Source: Atriophallophorus winterbourni
Lineage: Eukaryota; Platyhelminthes; Trematoda; Plagiorchiida; Microphallidae
Direction: 5' to 3'
Length of the DNA stretch: 64,000 nt
Assembly: GCA_013407085.1 (NCBI GenBank)
Contig: JACCGJ010020033.1
Location: forward strand, 37,964-101,963
This document shows positions 12,172 to 23,837 of the stretch, piece by piece; position 1 is the first letter of the stretch; each line of letters starts with the position of its first letter. The notes under the pieces are model-generated. The model was given only the letters and a program-made list of their open reading frames with translations. It made no database searches and was not told the DNA's origin. A program made the translations under genes and the position numbers.

Positions 12172-13130
12172 TACAGCTTGATATTAACAGAATTTCGTCG
12201 GTACAGTTGAGTTAAATAAACGTCGTTCGACATCTTATGGCTGCTAAGCAAAATTTTCAAAAGGATTAACATTTTGGTTGATAGTATCATCATATATTTA
12301 TGTACATAGAATTACATATTTTCCGATACGCATAATTTGTAGCTGTTGATAAGCATAGAGTGTTCATTAAATGCAAAAGATGGATTTCTGTAAAACGATA
12401 ACTGTAAGGAGTTTCGTCATGCATGAAAAGGTCAACATATGTCGATTGATCGTGGTCAGTTGTGTTGTGTAATCGGTTGTTTTGACATGAGTGCCGTGGC
12501 TTATAAAAAGGATTCCGGTATATCGAACTTCACGCAGCTGCATCCGGCAGACTTCAGAGGAATTCTGACAGGAAGACGTATACAGCAGCGTTAAGTTCCA
12601 TTTACCGGAGTCCTATTGATGAGCCACGGCAAATCCTAATTTGGGAGTTGGAACTCCTCTCAAAACAGCTGATTGCACAAAACAGCTGACGTGATCAAAC
12701 GACGCCCGGCGATCGTTTCATGCACTATGAAACTCCGGACAGCTTTCGTTTTACAGAACACCATCTATTGCATTTAAACAGCACCCTATGCTTATCAACA
12801 GCTACAAATTATGCGTATAGAAAATTATGTAATTCTGTGTACATAAATATATGATGATAATATCAACCAAAATGTTAATCGTTTGAAAAACTGCTATGCA
12901 GCCCGGGGATGTCGAACGAGGTTTATTTAACTCAACTGTACCGATGAAATTCTGTTAATATCAAGCTGTAAACTTCATACAATTTCCGGTAATCGATGAA
13001 TTTATGGAATGTGAGGCGTGTACGTATTGAAACTGATTCATCAGAACTTAGGTTATAAGTACCTGAACGTTCGGGGAACGTTTTCTGACAATATCAATAT
13101 AGTTTCTGAATAATCGAATAATGTCTAACC
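12172..13130. repeat. Foldback-type palindromic repeat, copy I
   Basis: The stretch 12172-12560 is repeated in inverted orientation in 12570-12977, making an ~800-bp imperfect palindrome around a short centre with CAGACTTC/GAAG-type hairpin sequence. Each arm holds an ~190-bp CAGCTG-rich subrepeat followed by a unique outer part ending near ATCAAGCTGTA. On the right, family sequence continues to about 13130, so the left arm is shorter, probably truncated. Related copies lie at 20386-21602 and 27340-29370. No coding capacity. It interrupts the LTR-like sequence of gypsy copy A. Confidence 0.75.
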
Positions 13131-13259
13131 TGTACTAAACCCAGAATTAGCAATCAGAATAAGCATCTGAATACGAAGTATATTCGAATATTGCGCGATT
13201 AATCAATTAGTGGTGTATTATAAAATTTTAAATGAATAAGCAGTCAATGGTTTTCCATA

Positions 13260-14220
13260 GTATAATTATCAAATCTGCACAGTTTGCGATTGATCCATCG
13301 ATTTTATAATCCTGGTACACCTTGTTCATCACACATTCTGATCTTAACAGTCTTTCCGGTTCAGTATCTTCTGAAAGTATCTAGGATTGTGGTGTTATGA
13401 TGGTCAATGCAATCAGAATCGGAACATAACTGACCTGTATCTCTGTAGGTAATTTGATCCATATGACGGCGATACATTTAGCCATCATTAAGGTCCATTA
13501 TTTTTACCGATATTTTTAAGCACGATATAAGAACTCGATCGGAATTCATTACCATGATAGAACGAAATATCAGCTGATACAAGACCCAGCAGATTGCATC
13601 TCAGGGATTTGGATTTAGGTAGCATAACTGGAGTTGGTCCGGTAGTTGCATGATTACAATACTGATATTGCAATAAAAAATTGTCAACAGATCGATCAAG
13701 TTCGTCAAATGTAGTGAGTGCACACAAAGTAATTACTCGCTTTAAATTACCAACAAACCTTTCAGCTAATCCATTTGATTGTGGATGACGAGATGCAGTG
13801 AATAATTGTTGACAACCAACGAATGTAACCATAGTGTGACACATGCAGCCGAGAAATGACTGTCATTATCACTAACAACAGCATAGATACACCTTCGCGG
13901 CTGAATATTCTCCGCAGAGCTTTGGGCTATTTTGAATAAGAATCAATAGCAACCAATGCATAATACTTGTTTAAAAATGGTTGACAATAATCCACTTGAA
14001 TGTGCTGCCAAGCTTCACATGCCAATGTCCACGATGTCCATTTGGTTGGTTGTTGGAAACCTTCATTATTACAAGCTTGACAAGAAATAGCAGTTCTACG
14101 TATGTCGGCATCTATTTTACGCCACCAGCATACATTTTCCTGAGTAGTAAGCGTGAAAGACTTCGTTTATTACAGGCTTACATGGCTCATACATCATATA
14201 CGGTATTTTAGCCTGATTTA
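13260..14220 (-). pseudogene. Ty3/gypsy integrase relic (copy A)
   Basis: On the minus strand, 14170-13860 contains a zinc-finger/core segment ('CWWRKIDADI', 'ISCQACN', 'VDYCQPFLNKYYALVAIDSY' with the first catalytic Asp). The frame 13844-13488 contains 'FTASRHPQSNGLAERFVGNL' with the catalytic Glu. The usual Asp-Asp-Glu integrase order is therefore present, but stops separate the parts. Together with gag at 11447-11915 this gives the odd order integrase, LTR-like, gag, suggesting two elements sharing an LTR or a rearrangement. Confidence 0.75.
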
Positions 14221-15925
14221 TTATAATATGTAACGTGTGATCTGCTGCGCGTGATATCCAATTTTATATTCATTACAAAAAGTTGGTCGAATTTTAGATT
14301 TTCTAGGGACTGGAATACTTTTATTAAAATACTAAAGCTCCACAATACTGACGAGTAATAATTATTGAAAAATCATATTATGTTGCAGCTTAAGAATGAT
14401 TATTGTAAGCATTCCGCTGCTAATAGATTCACGGTTAAATTAGATTTTCGCCTGCGTCTGCGTGATAACTGTGGACGAATAAATTTATTCGCTAATCGCC
14501 TAATATAGCCTGGCATGTCAAATTTTTGGAATTTCATCATACAATAATCTAACACTTTGTTGTTAAAAATAAGAAACATTAAGAGATAATTGGAAACGAA
14601 GAGACCGGGCCTGATTGTGTTACAATAGGTTGTATACCTTCGTATCCCATTAGTATATACTTGTTTGTGCCCTTCGTGTAAAGCAGAGTAAATACTACGT
14701 GGAATGTCGATGGAAAGTGGTCAGACGAACGAGTTCTCAGCCCGCTGCTTTATAACTCAGGTTTTTTTGAAAACTGTCTTGGTCATAAACCAAGGTTATC
14801 TTTTTAGATATGGCAACTCGGCAGTTTCCCAGCCCAAATACATTTATGCCAATCTTTCTAGGATTATAGTGTGTCATACTTGTATGTCAATTTAGCACTT
14901 AACACTCGCTTATGGCGTGATGCTCCCCATGGTGGTATATGTGATAGAAAAAACCCACATCTTATCTGAAAATTTGATATACTTGCTTTATGAGCCTCTC
15001 ATTAATATGACATTTAACATTGAACAGGAAGTATGATCTCAAATCGACTTCCATTCGTATTGTTTCAACAAACATTTCAAGCAAAGGCTATTATTACTAT
15101 GAAGGTTTCTGTGGTCATGAGAAGCAAAATTTGAGTAAAAATTACAGCAAACTTTATTAACTGCTGGATGTTAATACATCATTAAATTGCAATATTCGTG
15201 CAAATTCTGTTTGAATCATAAACTAGACAATTTTTTAATTGTTGCGTTATATGCCATATTAGAAATTCTCACTACGCGGAATTCCCCTATGTCACCCGAA
15301 TCTATTTTAGCTGACCTCTCACGTGCTGGTGTAGAGAAACTTCTTTTTCTTGTCCCAGCATCGATTATGACGAGAGAGCTGGCTCAATGCCATCAGTATA
15401 ACATCTTGTGTCGCGATCGTCGAAGATTTTAAACAGACAATATGAAAACATTTGACATTGGTTGGTGCTTTTCGACAGCTTTCCGCCGAAAGAAAATGTG
15501 GACAGTCGGTTGGATCCTGAGGCAATAAATATCCGGTGCAAGCTCAAATGGACTGAACTGAACTGAACTAAAATTCCGAATGTTTTCAAACGAACCCGGG
15601 TTCCCAATCACAGAATGCAATCCATCTATGATCACCTTTCATGCATCTCCCTGATTTGCCACACAAACACAATTACATTCAGAATCCACTAATTACTACA
15701 ATTGAGCTAAATTCATTGCCCGATCGAATTATCTGCCCGAATGTTATAGCAAGGAAAATAATCGGACACGTGAGATTTGATGACATATATTTACTAGCAT
15801 AAAATCATGAATCAGCGATTTCAAACATTTTGATTGAAAAAAATCCGAAGAGTTTGTTACAACAAATCATGTCTAAATACACAGTTCACTTTACATGTAA
15901 TACCCGGTTCACACCGGAAAGGAAT
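14221..15925. other. Unassigned AT-rich DNA
   Basis: Open frames at 14704-14895 and 15187-15635 (both strands) have no family signature that I recognise. The GACTGAACTGAACT repeat near 15554 is very short. No gene is called. Confidence 0.4.
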
Positions 15926-16260
15926 ATGGTAGATTGATTATGGATACGCGAATCATCGATATCAATTGATCACTTCAGCTGTGATGAATGTTCAGCTGTT
16001 CCGAAATGGGTTCCAGATCACGAAACTCGATTTATCTTGAACATTGAACATGGATTTGGCATTCATTGGTGTCAACTGATCACTTCAGCTGTGCTGAGTG
16101 TTCAGCTGTTTCGTAATGACTTTCAGTTCAGCAAACTCGATTTATCTCGTAGATTGAACATGGATACGGCATTCATTGTTGTCAATTGATCACTTCAGCT
16201 GTGATGAGTGTGCAGCTGTTTCGAAATGGGTTCCAGTTCACGAAAACCAATTGATTTTTG
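15926..16260. repeat. 110-bp tandem repeat, three copies
   Basis: CACTTCAGCTGTG starts at 15971, 16081 and 16191, an exact 110-bp period. Each unit continues with a CAGCTGTT block, a GGGTTCCAGTTCACGAAA-like block and a CTCGATTTATCT block. The third unit is partial and diverges after about 16250. The units share CAGCTG words and GATCA with the foldback family, but I could not align them to it. The frame 16176-16481 runs across the last unit and is not credited as a gene. Confidence 0.85.
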
Positions 16261-18224
16261 TTCGCAGTTCAAAATCCGTGAAATGGAACTCTGACGCACC
16301 AGCGTCCAGCTTTCGGCAGACAGAACAAGCGTCCGCCGAAATTGCTGTTACTAGCAAATGTATTTATAGACGTTTCTATCAAATGACCGTTTGTTTCGTC
16401 ACGTACGTGACGTCAGTGACCAGTAAGCACGAAAAATCAATTCTCGAATGTTCGATTCCATTCGACAATCGTGATTCGTAAGCTATTATCATACCATAAT
16501 CGCACTGGAATAGTTTATTCCAATCAGTTACACAACCAAATCAAAATACAACAGTAAACAAAAATGTTTTTATCAGTTCAGTATTCTCAGATAATACCAG
16601 ACCTTCGTCACATAATCATGTTTGTTTGAGTTTGGTATCTCCTTGTATGTAAATGTTTTATTTTCTACTTGGTAGCGGTATACGACCACAATTTATTGGA
16701 AAATCTTGTTTGTTTATACTAAACCATACTTATCCACATTCTACACATGTGTTCCGTCAAACCTCCCCATGATTTTCATGAACCAAAACCTTCGGATTAT
16801 GACATCATTCTCAAATAACAACAGTGCATTCCTCAAGTGTTGTTTCCCTGGTTTCAGATAAGAAATAAATTGAGTTATTGAGATTTAAACAGATCAGATT
16901 TGGTTTTGCGAGTTCCAATTGATACGCAGTGATTCATCAGGGAGTAAAAAACCATATGTACTGAAACAGGTTTAAAATCAATGTTTTGCAACGATCTGTT
17001 GAGAATAATATACTAAAAATGTTTCTAATTTACTTTATTCTCAAAGAATTCTTGTAGCCCGATATAGTTCCGAGGCAATTCAGTGATGTCTCATGGAAGC
17101 ATAGAACTGTTTCCACAATGTTCGTTTGGAATAAACCAACATGATGCGTTGGCACGCTTTTGAGAATAATCAATGATACAATTAACCGTCTTTACATCTC
17201 ATCGACCTCCAAGTCTTGATTGTGAATGTTGAGCGCTGAGGTAGCTGGAATATGTTTGATGGGTTATTTTTGCGCTTTCAGAATGTCCTACAGATTGTCT
17301 AGCATGTTACTCTGCACAGTGTGCTCATTTCTAACTTCGGTGATCCTGCATAAGCAATTGGATATTTTGATAAATTTGCTTCGATATACCGTCCAAGCTG
17401 ACGAACAACTTGTGTTCTAAAGTTTGTAAAATGGATGTTGGCGAATTAAATGTTTTGTATGTCTCATGATGATTCATAGAATTGTAAATCAACAGGAACG
17501 ATTAGTATTTTATTTGTTAAAAAGTAATCTTAATAAAGCGATATTTTATCAACAATCAATCGAAATGAAGCAACGATTACCGACAAAGTAGATCCCGAAT
17601 TTTTTTCGCCTTATGTTTCGTAGAATTTCGCATCACGAATGACGAATAATCAGTCTTTCGTCTTAATCATTTCTACGAGCGCTATTCATTCAACATAAAT
17701 CATTTAGTTTGATCATATTTTGTTATCTTGATATCACTCTTTGATCAGAAATTGTGATCTACAGGATCAACAACTTTGAGCAAATTTTGAAACAGTAAAA
17801 AGAATGAAACAAAATTTTAATTGTGAAAATTTTTGAAGTAAATTTTAACGACGCTCACTCCGATAATTTATTTTGACTGAACATTGACTATTGGACAGTA
17901 AAAGCTTATCATATCCAAATAGACAAATATGAGATACAAAGCAGTTCTTACGAAAATTTAACTTTTGCGTTGCCGATGTATGAGCATGGAGAGCAGGATT
18001 TCGTGATTAATTACTATGCTGCGTACATTTAGAGCCTTGATTGTAAGCTCTTGCTCACCTCAAAATTGTTAAAACTTTAGCATGAACACTTGTACTTTCC
18101 ATTTAATCAATCACATTAACTGATTACAATTTCTGTCCGAATGTGTTTCTGCAGTGATATACGCAAGAGAATTTACATCGACAAAATTAAGGCGACATTG
18201 CCTTCAAAATTTATTCATTCGCTG
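16261..18224. other. Unassigned AT-rich DNA
   Basis: No recognised coding, RNA or repeat signature. Confidence 0.4.
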
Positions 18225-18500
18225 TCAAGGATTCAAGGATTTATGTTTAAGTGAGTTAATACTTTACAACACCACAGGATTACGGTACGAATAAAAACAT
18301 GAAAAGTACAATAGTATAGAAGCAATAGAGAATATCAAATGTAGGGCTCACGAATGATGTTCGTTTGCAAGTGCAAGTCCGATTTCGATTCAAAAATCGC
18401 CAGTCAAGAAGAGTCCACCACATGTTGGGGTAGGGAATTCCAAAGAAATATAACACGTACGGCGAAAAATGGCGGCAACAATTAACACGGGAACTTGGAA
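18225..18500 (-). pseudogene. CR1 3' end fragment
   Basis: Minus-strand translation of 18500-18350 recalls the CR1 ORF2 C-terminus (an Arg-rich block, then 'LEFPTP', equal to 'WNSLP' in another frame). The copy ends at 18250-18225 in AAATCCTTGAATCCTTGAC, the tail type of CR1 elements here. Similar ends lie at 26900-26955 and 34460-34480. Confidence 0.6.
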
Positions 18501-20385
18501 CGTAAGTGGATACGGTATGTCCGCGTGTCACTTTCAAGTCACACAAATTCAGTAAGTGCTTTATTGGTTGTCCTTTAGTAGCCACAATTCAATATGTCAA
18601 AATAATTTCACTGAGATGCTTTCAAATGGTACATTCCTACTTCCGGATATTAAATTATCAACTGGCACACAGCAAAATAGTTTTTAGGAAATCTCTCTAC
18701 GAAGTGTGTATTTTCGGTTGAACGTGAAATATTTGAAATTGGTATACATGAAAACCTTCCAACTAGATCATGAACTCAATCTGTTTGTTAGTGTTTAAAT
18801 AACAAGCGCCGTTTCCGCCATATGAAATGAGAGCTCATAGCTGCAAAACTAATGTTATGATATCCAACGGTCTATGTATTTTTTCAAATACAAATAGATT
18901 CAGAAACACAAAATTTATATTATTATTTCATTTAATTGCATTAGGTCCAGGATTGTAAATAGCTGCAAAGCGAATCGAGAGTCTACTCAATTAGCAGGTG
19001 TCATTTAATATTAAAAGTGACAAAACTTATTTGTAAAATCGTGCATGATGGTGAAGAGAATATTTTTAACTGTGTTCCAGTGTCTCCGACTCCGAAACCA
19101 ACTTCGATACTGGTCCTTGCTTCTTCCGCGTAAGACTGATTCTTCTACATGAACAGAAATCCATACTGGCGAACAGTTTTGGTTTCCCTTATTCGACAAT
19201 TCTTCGACTTTCCTGGATCCTACAACCGGCCCAAACCTCATGCAATTTAAACCACAATCTCTCCGTATCCCCTCCATTTTCTAATTTTTTTAATTTAACT
19301 TCGGATTTTTATGTGTTTTTCTTCAATGACACCCAGAGACATTCCGAAGAAGTCAATTTATATATATATAGGAAGTTTCTTTATTTCGAAAATTTATTTT
19401 TACTCTGACAATAATATCTTCACACGCACCATTTCCTTCATAACTTTTTCTTTTTTTTTCTTTTTTTTTCAATTTCTGCTCCAGAATTAATTGCATCCTC
19501 TTTATTTGATTATTTCGATGCAATCTAGATGAAATTTTATTACTGTGTGACATTGCGCGAAAAAATTAACTTTCTAACCCTTGCAAATTTACCATCCTTT
19601 ATTAAACGGAAATATGTTCAAAAATTCCGCTTGATAACGTCATTTTACAATTCATTTATTTTGTACACATTGATAACCTGATCATGTTTTGCATGCCTTG
19701 GTTTACCAAGAATATAGTATTATTATTATTATTAAATTGGAATATTACCGATGAAACAATCATAAAATCGATTGTGCTCTTGATGTAGTGAAATGCTTAG
19801 CCATTGATGTCTCATGAGACTTACTCTGATCACAACTGTTGGTGGTATCGATTGATTAGTTTCAATAAACTAGATGAGAACAGAGTTCCGGTGACCTGAG
19901 TCTAATCTTAGCACGAAAACTCGAATTAATATTGTGTCAATGGGCAACTGGTTATCCAAAAGGCGTTCATTGAATTTTTCCATTCTCTATCTCAAACAAG
20001 GAACCATCCACTTATAAACCGTTTTCTTAAAGTTTGTTGTTTACAAACGTCTGCCGTATTCTGTAGGATTTGAAAAATGTAGTTCGTTGCCAAAGATTCC
20101 AACAGAGAAATACTACATATTGAATTAAAGACAGTTGACAGAATGTTGTATATAAAAATTTGTCTGAATATTTGTTACAAAAACTTGTTTAATTATTGTT
20201 TGTCAATCAACTACAGTATTCATCACATTGACCTATGATGTTCGTGAGCGAATCACGTCAGTGAATATTCTCGAAACAGTATCTCGTGTTTTGATTGGTC
20301 ACTCACGAGTCAAACGTAACAACATGAAAGGTCATTCAATTGAAAAAAACTATAAATTCAGTGGTGTGTTGCAAGCTGATCGGCA
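18501..20385. other. Unassigned AT-rich DNA
   Basis: Holds a polypyrimidine run at 19447-19470 and a short (ATT)n at 19718-19734. The 88-codon minus frame 19277-19011 has no recognised family. Confidence 0.4.
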
Positions 20386-21602
20386 GACTTCATCGGAAGT
20401 CTGTCAGGAAGCCGAATACAGCTGCGTCAAGTTCCATTTACCGGAAGACTATTCATGAGTCGGGATTTGGGACTTGTACTTCACATGAAACAACTGATTG
20501 CAGATAACAGCTGACCTGATCAAACAATGAAACAGCTGAAGAATCTCCGCACAGCTATTTTACAGAAAACCATCAAGTGCATTTAAAGAATACCCTATGA
20601 CGAATACAGCTACGTCAAGTTCCATTTACCGGAAACCTATTCATGAGTCACGGAAAATCGGGATTTGGGACTTGTACGTCTCTGAAAACAGCTGATTGCA
20701 GAAAACAGCTGACCTGATCAGACGATGAAACAGCTGATGAACTCCTGACAGCTATTTTACGGATGACGATCGATGGCATTTAAAGAAACACCCTATGCAT
20801 ATCAAGAGCTGAAAATTATGCGTATCAAAACATATGTATTTCTACGTTCATAAATATATGATGATAATATCCACCAAAATATTGATCGCTTCTAAACGTT
20901 TTCGGTGTATCCAGTAGGTGTCGGGCGAGGTTTAGTTCACTCAACTAAACGATGAAATTCATTTATTATCAAGATGTAAACTTCATACAATTTTGGGGAA
21001 TCGATAAACTTATGAAACCTTAAATGTGTAGGTATTGAAACTGAGTTCTCAGTACATAGAGCATAATTAACCGATATTCCGTGGAATGTATTCTGATAAG
21101 ATCATTGCAGCATAAATATTCCAATTATGATACATACGATTATATATATTGTTAGAATACGTTTGGGTCGGGCTGGAAAGTGCAGCAGATGACCATATGT
21201 ATATGATAAGAAACGCAACTCCACAAACAATTGAATCACCAACGTTAGAACGAGGAATTTCGAAGTGATTGACTTTTTATTATTGGGAAGTAATAATCCC
21301 CATTAACAGAGTACGAAATTCAATCTACAATTCTTATAATTGCTTCAAACCAGTCATTAATTAATCGAACGAAGTTAACCAATCAGTAATTTCGGTTAAA
21401 CCGATCACCATATACATGTATCTTTGCTATTTCAAACAAAATATATACTTTGATATAGAATCGCATTCGATTCACCACTTAAACAAATGTGGTTAGTTTC
21501 AAGCTGCAAATTTATATTTCAAAACTTGTTGGTCCATGTATGCCATTGGTTGACGTCACACATGCATGTTTATTCTCTATTTTACCCTGCTTCACATGAA
21601 TC
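20386..21602 (+). repeat. Foldback-type repeat, copy II (one arm)
   Basis: Starts at the family's centre (GCAGACTTCATCGGAAGTCTG at 20390-20410) and carries two direct ~188-bp subrepeats: GAATACAGCTGCGTCAAG at 20414 and its partner at 20602. The unique outer arm follows, matching 28560-29230. No opposite arm is seen on the left. The LTR retrotransposon at 21603-25648 interrupts the outer arm, and the family sequence resumes at 25649. Confidence 0.7.
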
Positions 21603-21959
21603 TATGGCATTTTTCTGTAAACATTTTGGTTTGTATCAATCAATGTACACTTTTTGAATTGTACCCGGATTTTACGAATATAAATTTTCGTTTGCTCGGA
21701 GTTGATCTTCTCATCTCCTTGGAGTTCTAACTGTGGATTGTGGAAAGATTGCTTGTCTGCTATAAAAGGACCGCTCCACATTTCAGTCACACCTAATTCT
21801 TGGATTTACTGTGGTGATAATACTTTGACGTTTGGACCGGAATAGTCAATTGCCAAGCTGGGGAGAATCGTTTCCAATTCAATCGAAGAATTATTATGAG
21901 TGGTTACTTTTTTACTTTTTACATACATACTGTAATTTCACGTAGCCTGAACCACCACA
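21603..21959 (+). repeat. 5' LTR, 357 bp
   Basis: Begins TATGGC and ends ACCACCACA, like the 3' LTR. It lacks a 21-bp segment present in the 3' LTR near 25390. GCTATAAAAGG at 21759-21769 is a plausible TATA element. Confidence 0.9.
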
Positions 21960-21962
21960 ATT

Positions 21963-21974
21963 TGGTGAGCCCGA
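21963..21974 (+). promoter_or_regulatory. Primer binding site, tRNA-Trp type
   Basis: TGGTGAGCCCGA immediately after the 5' LTR differs at one position from the complement of the eukaryotic tRNA-Trp 3' end (TGGTGACCCCGA), the primer used by CsRn1-type elements. Confidence 0.65.
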
Positions 21975-22023
21975 TTATTCTCGCTATAGCATACTCCCCA
22001 CATTTTTACATTTTTTCATCAAT

Positions 22024-22547
22024 ATGGACACTATTCCACAGGCAGCACCTATCCCAGCAGATATTGGTCACTTATCACTTCCTGAGTTTGGCGTAGCAAA
22101 CCCTAGATTATGGTTCGCTCAAGTAGAAGCTATTTTCGAAACTCGACGCATTACTAGCCAAAAAGCAATGTACTGTTACGTCATAGGAAGTCTACACTGA
22201 CCACAAACCGCTAACGTTTGCACTCGCCACAACTTCCGATCGTTATTCACCGCGAGAGATCCGTCAATTAGACTACATCTCCCAATTCACGAGCGACATT
22301 CGTTACCTATCCGGCTCGTCAAACACAGTGGCGGATACGTTTTCTCGGATTCAACTGAGTGCCACCGACCTGCCTGGAATCGATTTGGAACAACTAGCAC
22401 GTTCGCAGCAATCTGATCCGGTACTAAGTCACTATGAAACTTCAGAGATGGGAAAAATCCGCCGAGTCCCGATACCCGATTCTCCACATTACCTGGTTTG
22501 TGACATGGCAACAGGAAAACCGCGTCCGATCGTCCCATCAGACATGA
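22024..22547 (+). pseudogene. gag N-terminus fused by deletion to RNase H C-terminus
   Basis: From ATG at 22024 the frame encodes a gag N-terminus ('PEFGVANPRLWFAQVEAIFE') for about 58 codons up to 22197. It then passes in another frame into the end of RNase H ('TDHKPLTFALAT', 'YLSGSSNTVADTFSRI') and the linker before integrase ('LARSQQSDPVLSHYE', 'GKPRPIVPSDMR'). The missing part corresponds to the rest of gag, protease and RT. A TGA at 22198 ends the gag frame. Confidence 0.75.
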
Positions 22548-22691
22548 GGGGTACCGACAGTTGCTCCTTGACAATTGCTCCCCGACAGTTGCTCCGCGAC
22601 AATTGCTCCTCGGACAATTGCTCCTCGGACAGTTGCTCCTCAGACAGTTGCTCCTTGGACATTTGCTCCTTGACCAATTGCTCCTTGTACA
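22548..22691 (+). repeat. Left terminal inverted repeat with 14-15-bp subunits
   Basis: Units alternate CAATTGCTCC and CAGTTGCTCC separated by CTCGGA or CCCCGA. Just inside, AAGTGAACTGAGTTCACTTG (22692-22711) forms a separate palindrome, whose inverse recurs at about 22814-22832. Confidence 0.85.
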
Positions 22692-22842
22692 AGTGAACTG
22701 AGTTCACTTGAACTCAGTTCTACGGAGATGGAGTCGCCCAGAACAGTGGTCTTTTCGCTTTCGTTCACACACATAAAAATCAACAGTGGGGTCACTCTTG
22801 CTGGTTTGAGCTTGAACTCAGTTCACTTGTTTACTTGTTTAC

Positions 22843-23463
22843 TCGGCAACGAAGACCCCTGAATATGATATTGAGACGCGTCTAAATGGAATGGAATCCA
22901 GTATACAAAAAACTAAATGAACTGATAATAAATGTCATAAAGACACCGTCGTTACCCGTCGTTACTGCCGAAGAGCCGGTAGATAATCCATTATACTCGA
23001 GCAGGCCAACATTTGCCCAGATAACCGCGCAGATGGTGACTAAAACGGGGAGGCGTTCGTTGGGATCAGTGACTCCTCGACTTAACGGAAACGAAAAAGA
23101 ACTCAAAAAACCACTGCTACTAAAATGACTGACTCACATTATAAAACAAAATCCGCGGTTGTAAACCTTAGCGTTATATGTACAAACGTGACCGAGTCGC
23201 AGGAAACGCTGTTTGAAGCTAAGCAAGAACATGACTTAGCTGAGTGGTATAAACTCTGCAGTCAGATTAGCTTGGCCGCAGTTACTACTTCATCAGTAGT
23301 TCGATTAAACCGCCACCTGAATTCTCCTCACAAGGATGATCCTCGCCTTTTAAGAATAACGCTGCAATCTGCGGAGGACGTGGAAAACGTACTCTTAAAT
23401 GCTTACATTCTTAGAGGTGTTCCAGAGACTACACGTCGTATCCACGCAGACTTACCATGGTGG
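22843..23463 (+). pseudogene. Captured CR1 ORF1 segment inside TIR transposon
   Basis: Homology to ORF1 of the CR1 at 55895-57250 begins at CTCGGC (22843) and stops after CCATGGTGG (about 23463), covering roughly residues 90-300: 'SSRPTFAQITAQMVTKTG', 'NLSVICTNVTESQETLFE', 'RLNRHLNSPH', 'DLPWW'. It lacks the N-terminal finger and the C-terminal third. Frameshifts near 22900 and 23100 split the frame, but 23125-23514 is open for 129 codons. The sense strand is the same as that of the LTR element. I infer transduplication of LINE DNA into the transposon. Confidence 0.85.
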
Positions 23464-23837
23464 CAGAAAGAAATAAAAGAGTTGTTGAAGGTCAGCAGGG
23501 TCGGGACACCGTGAGTGTACTGAAGAGCATTGCCTTTTGCTACAATTTGTAGGCTTCTGTTGCAGAAGAAGAAGGAGAAGACAATCAAGACAGTAGTTTG
23601 GAAGATGTTTTATAACAGTGATATTTTTTGTGTGCAGTTATCAGACATGAGACCAGGATTTTGTGAAAAACACTGAAAAACACATGGCTTAGTTATTGTT
23701 ATTGTTATTACAGTGATCTGTAGTATTTTATTCAATTTTTATTAAAATGTTCAAAGAAGAAAAAATACTTGTCTTCACTTGTATGAATTATTTTCGTCGC
23801 AATGTTAACCAATCTGATCGTGATCTAAAATTCATAG
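23464..23837 (+). other. Unassigned inner part with candidate intron
   Basis: Beyond the ORF1 homology the frame runs to a stop at 23512. GTGAGTGT at 23511 and a pyrimidine-containing stretch ending TTTGTAG at 23552 would make a 42-nt intron. Joining the flanks keeps the frame open to TGA at 23674-23676, adding a Lys-rich tail. Whether this is spliced is unknown. Confidence 0.35.

Noticed and set aside
16176..16481. 101-codon open frame on the plus strand
   Set aside because: Half of it is the last unit of the 110-bp tandem repeat; no family signature.
18280..18585. 101-codon minus-strand frame
   Set aside because: It runs through the 3' UTR and C-terminal remnant of a CR1 fragment in a wrong frame.
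22556..22690. CRISPR-like array of short repeats
   Set aside because: Units are contiguous with no spacers, the genome is eukaryotic, and the array is mirrored at the other end of the transposon.
22328..22696. 122-codon frame with a Ser/Cys-rich repeated C-terminus, looking like a small repeat protein
   Set aside because: It is RNase H linker sequence reading into the DNA repeats of the left TIR.
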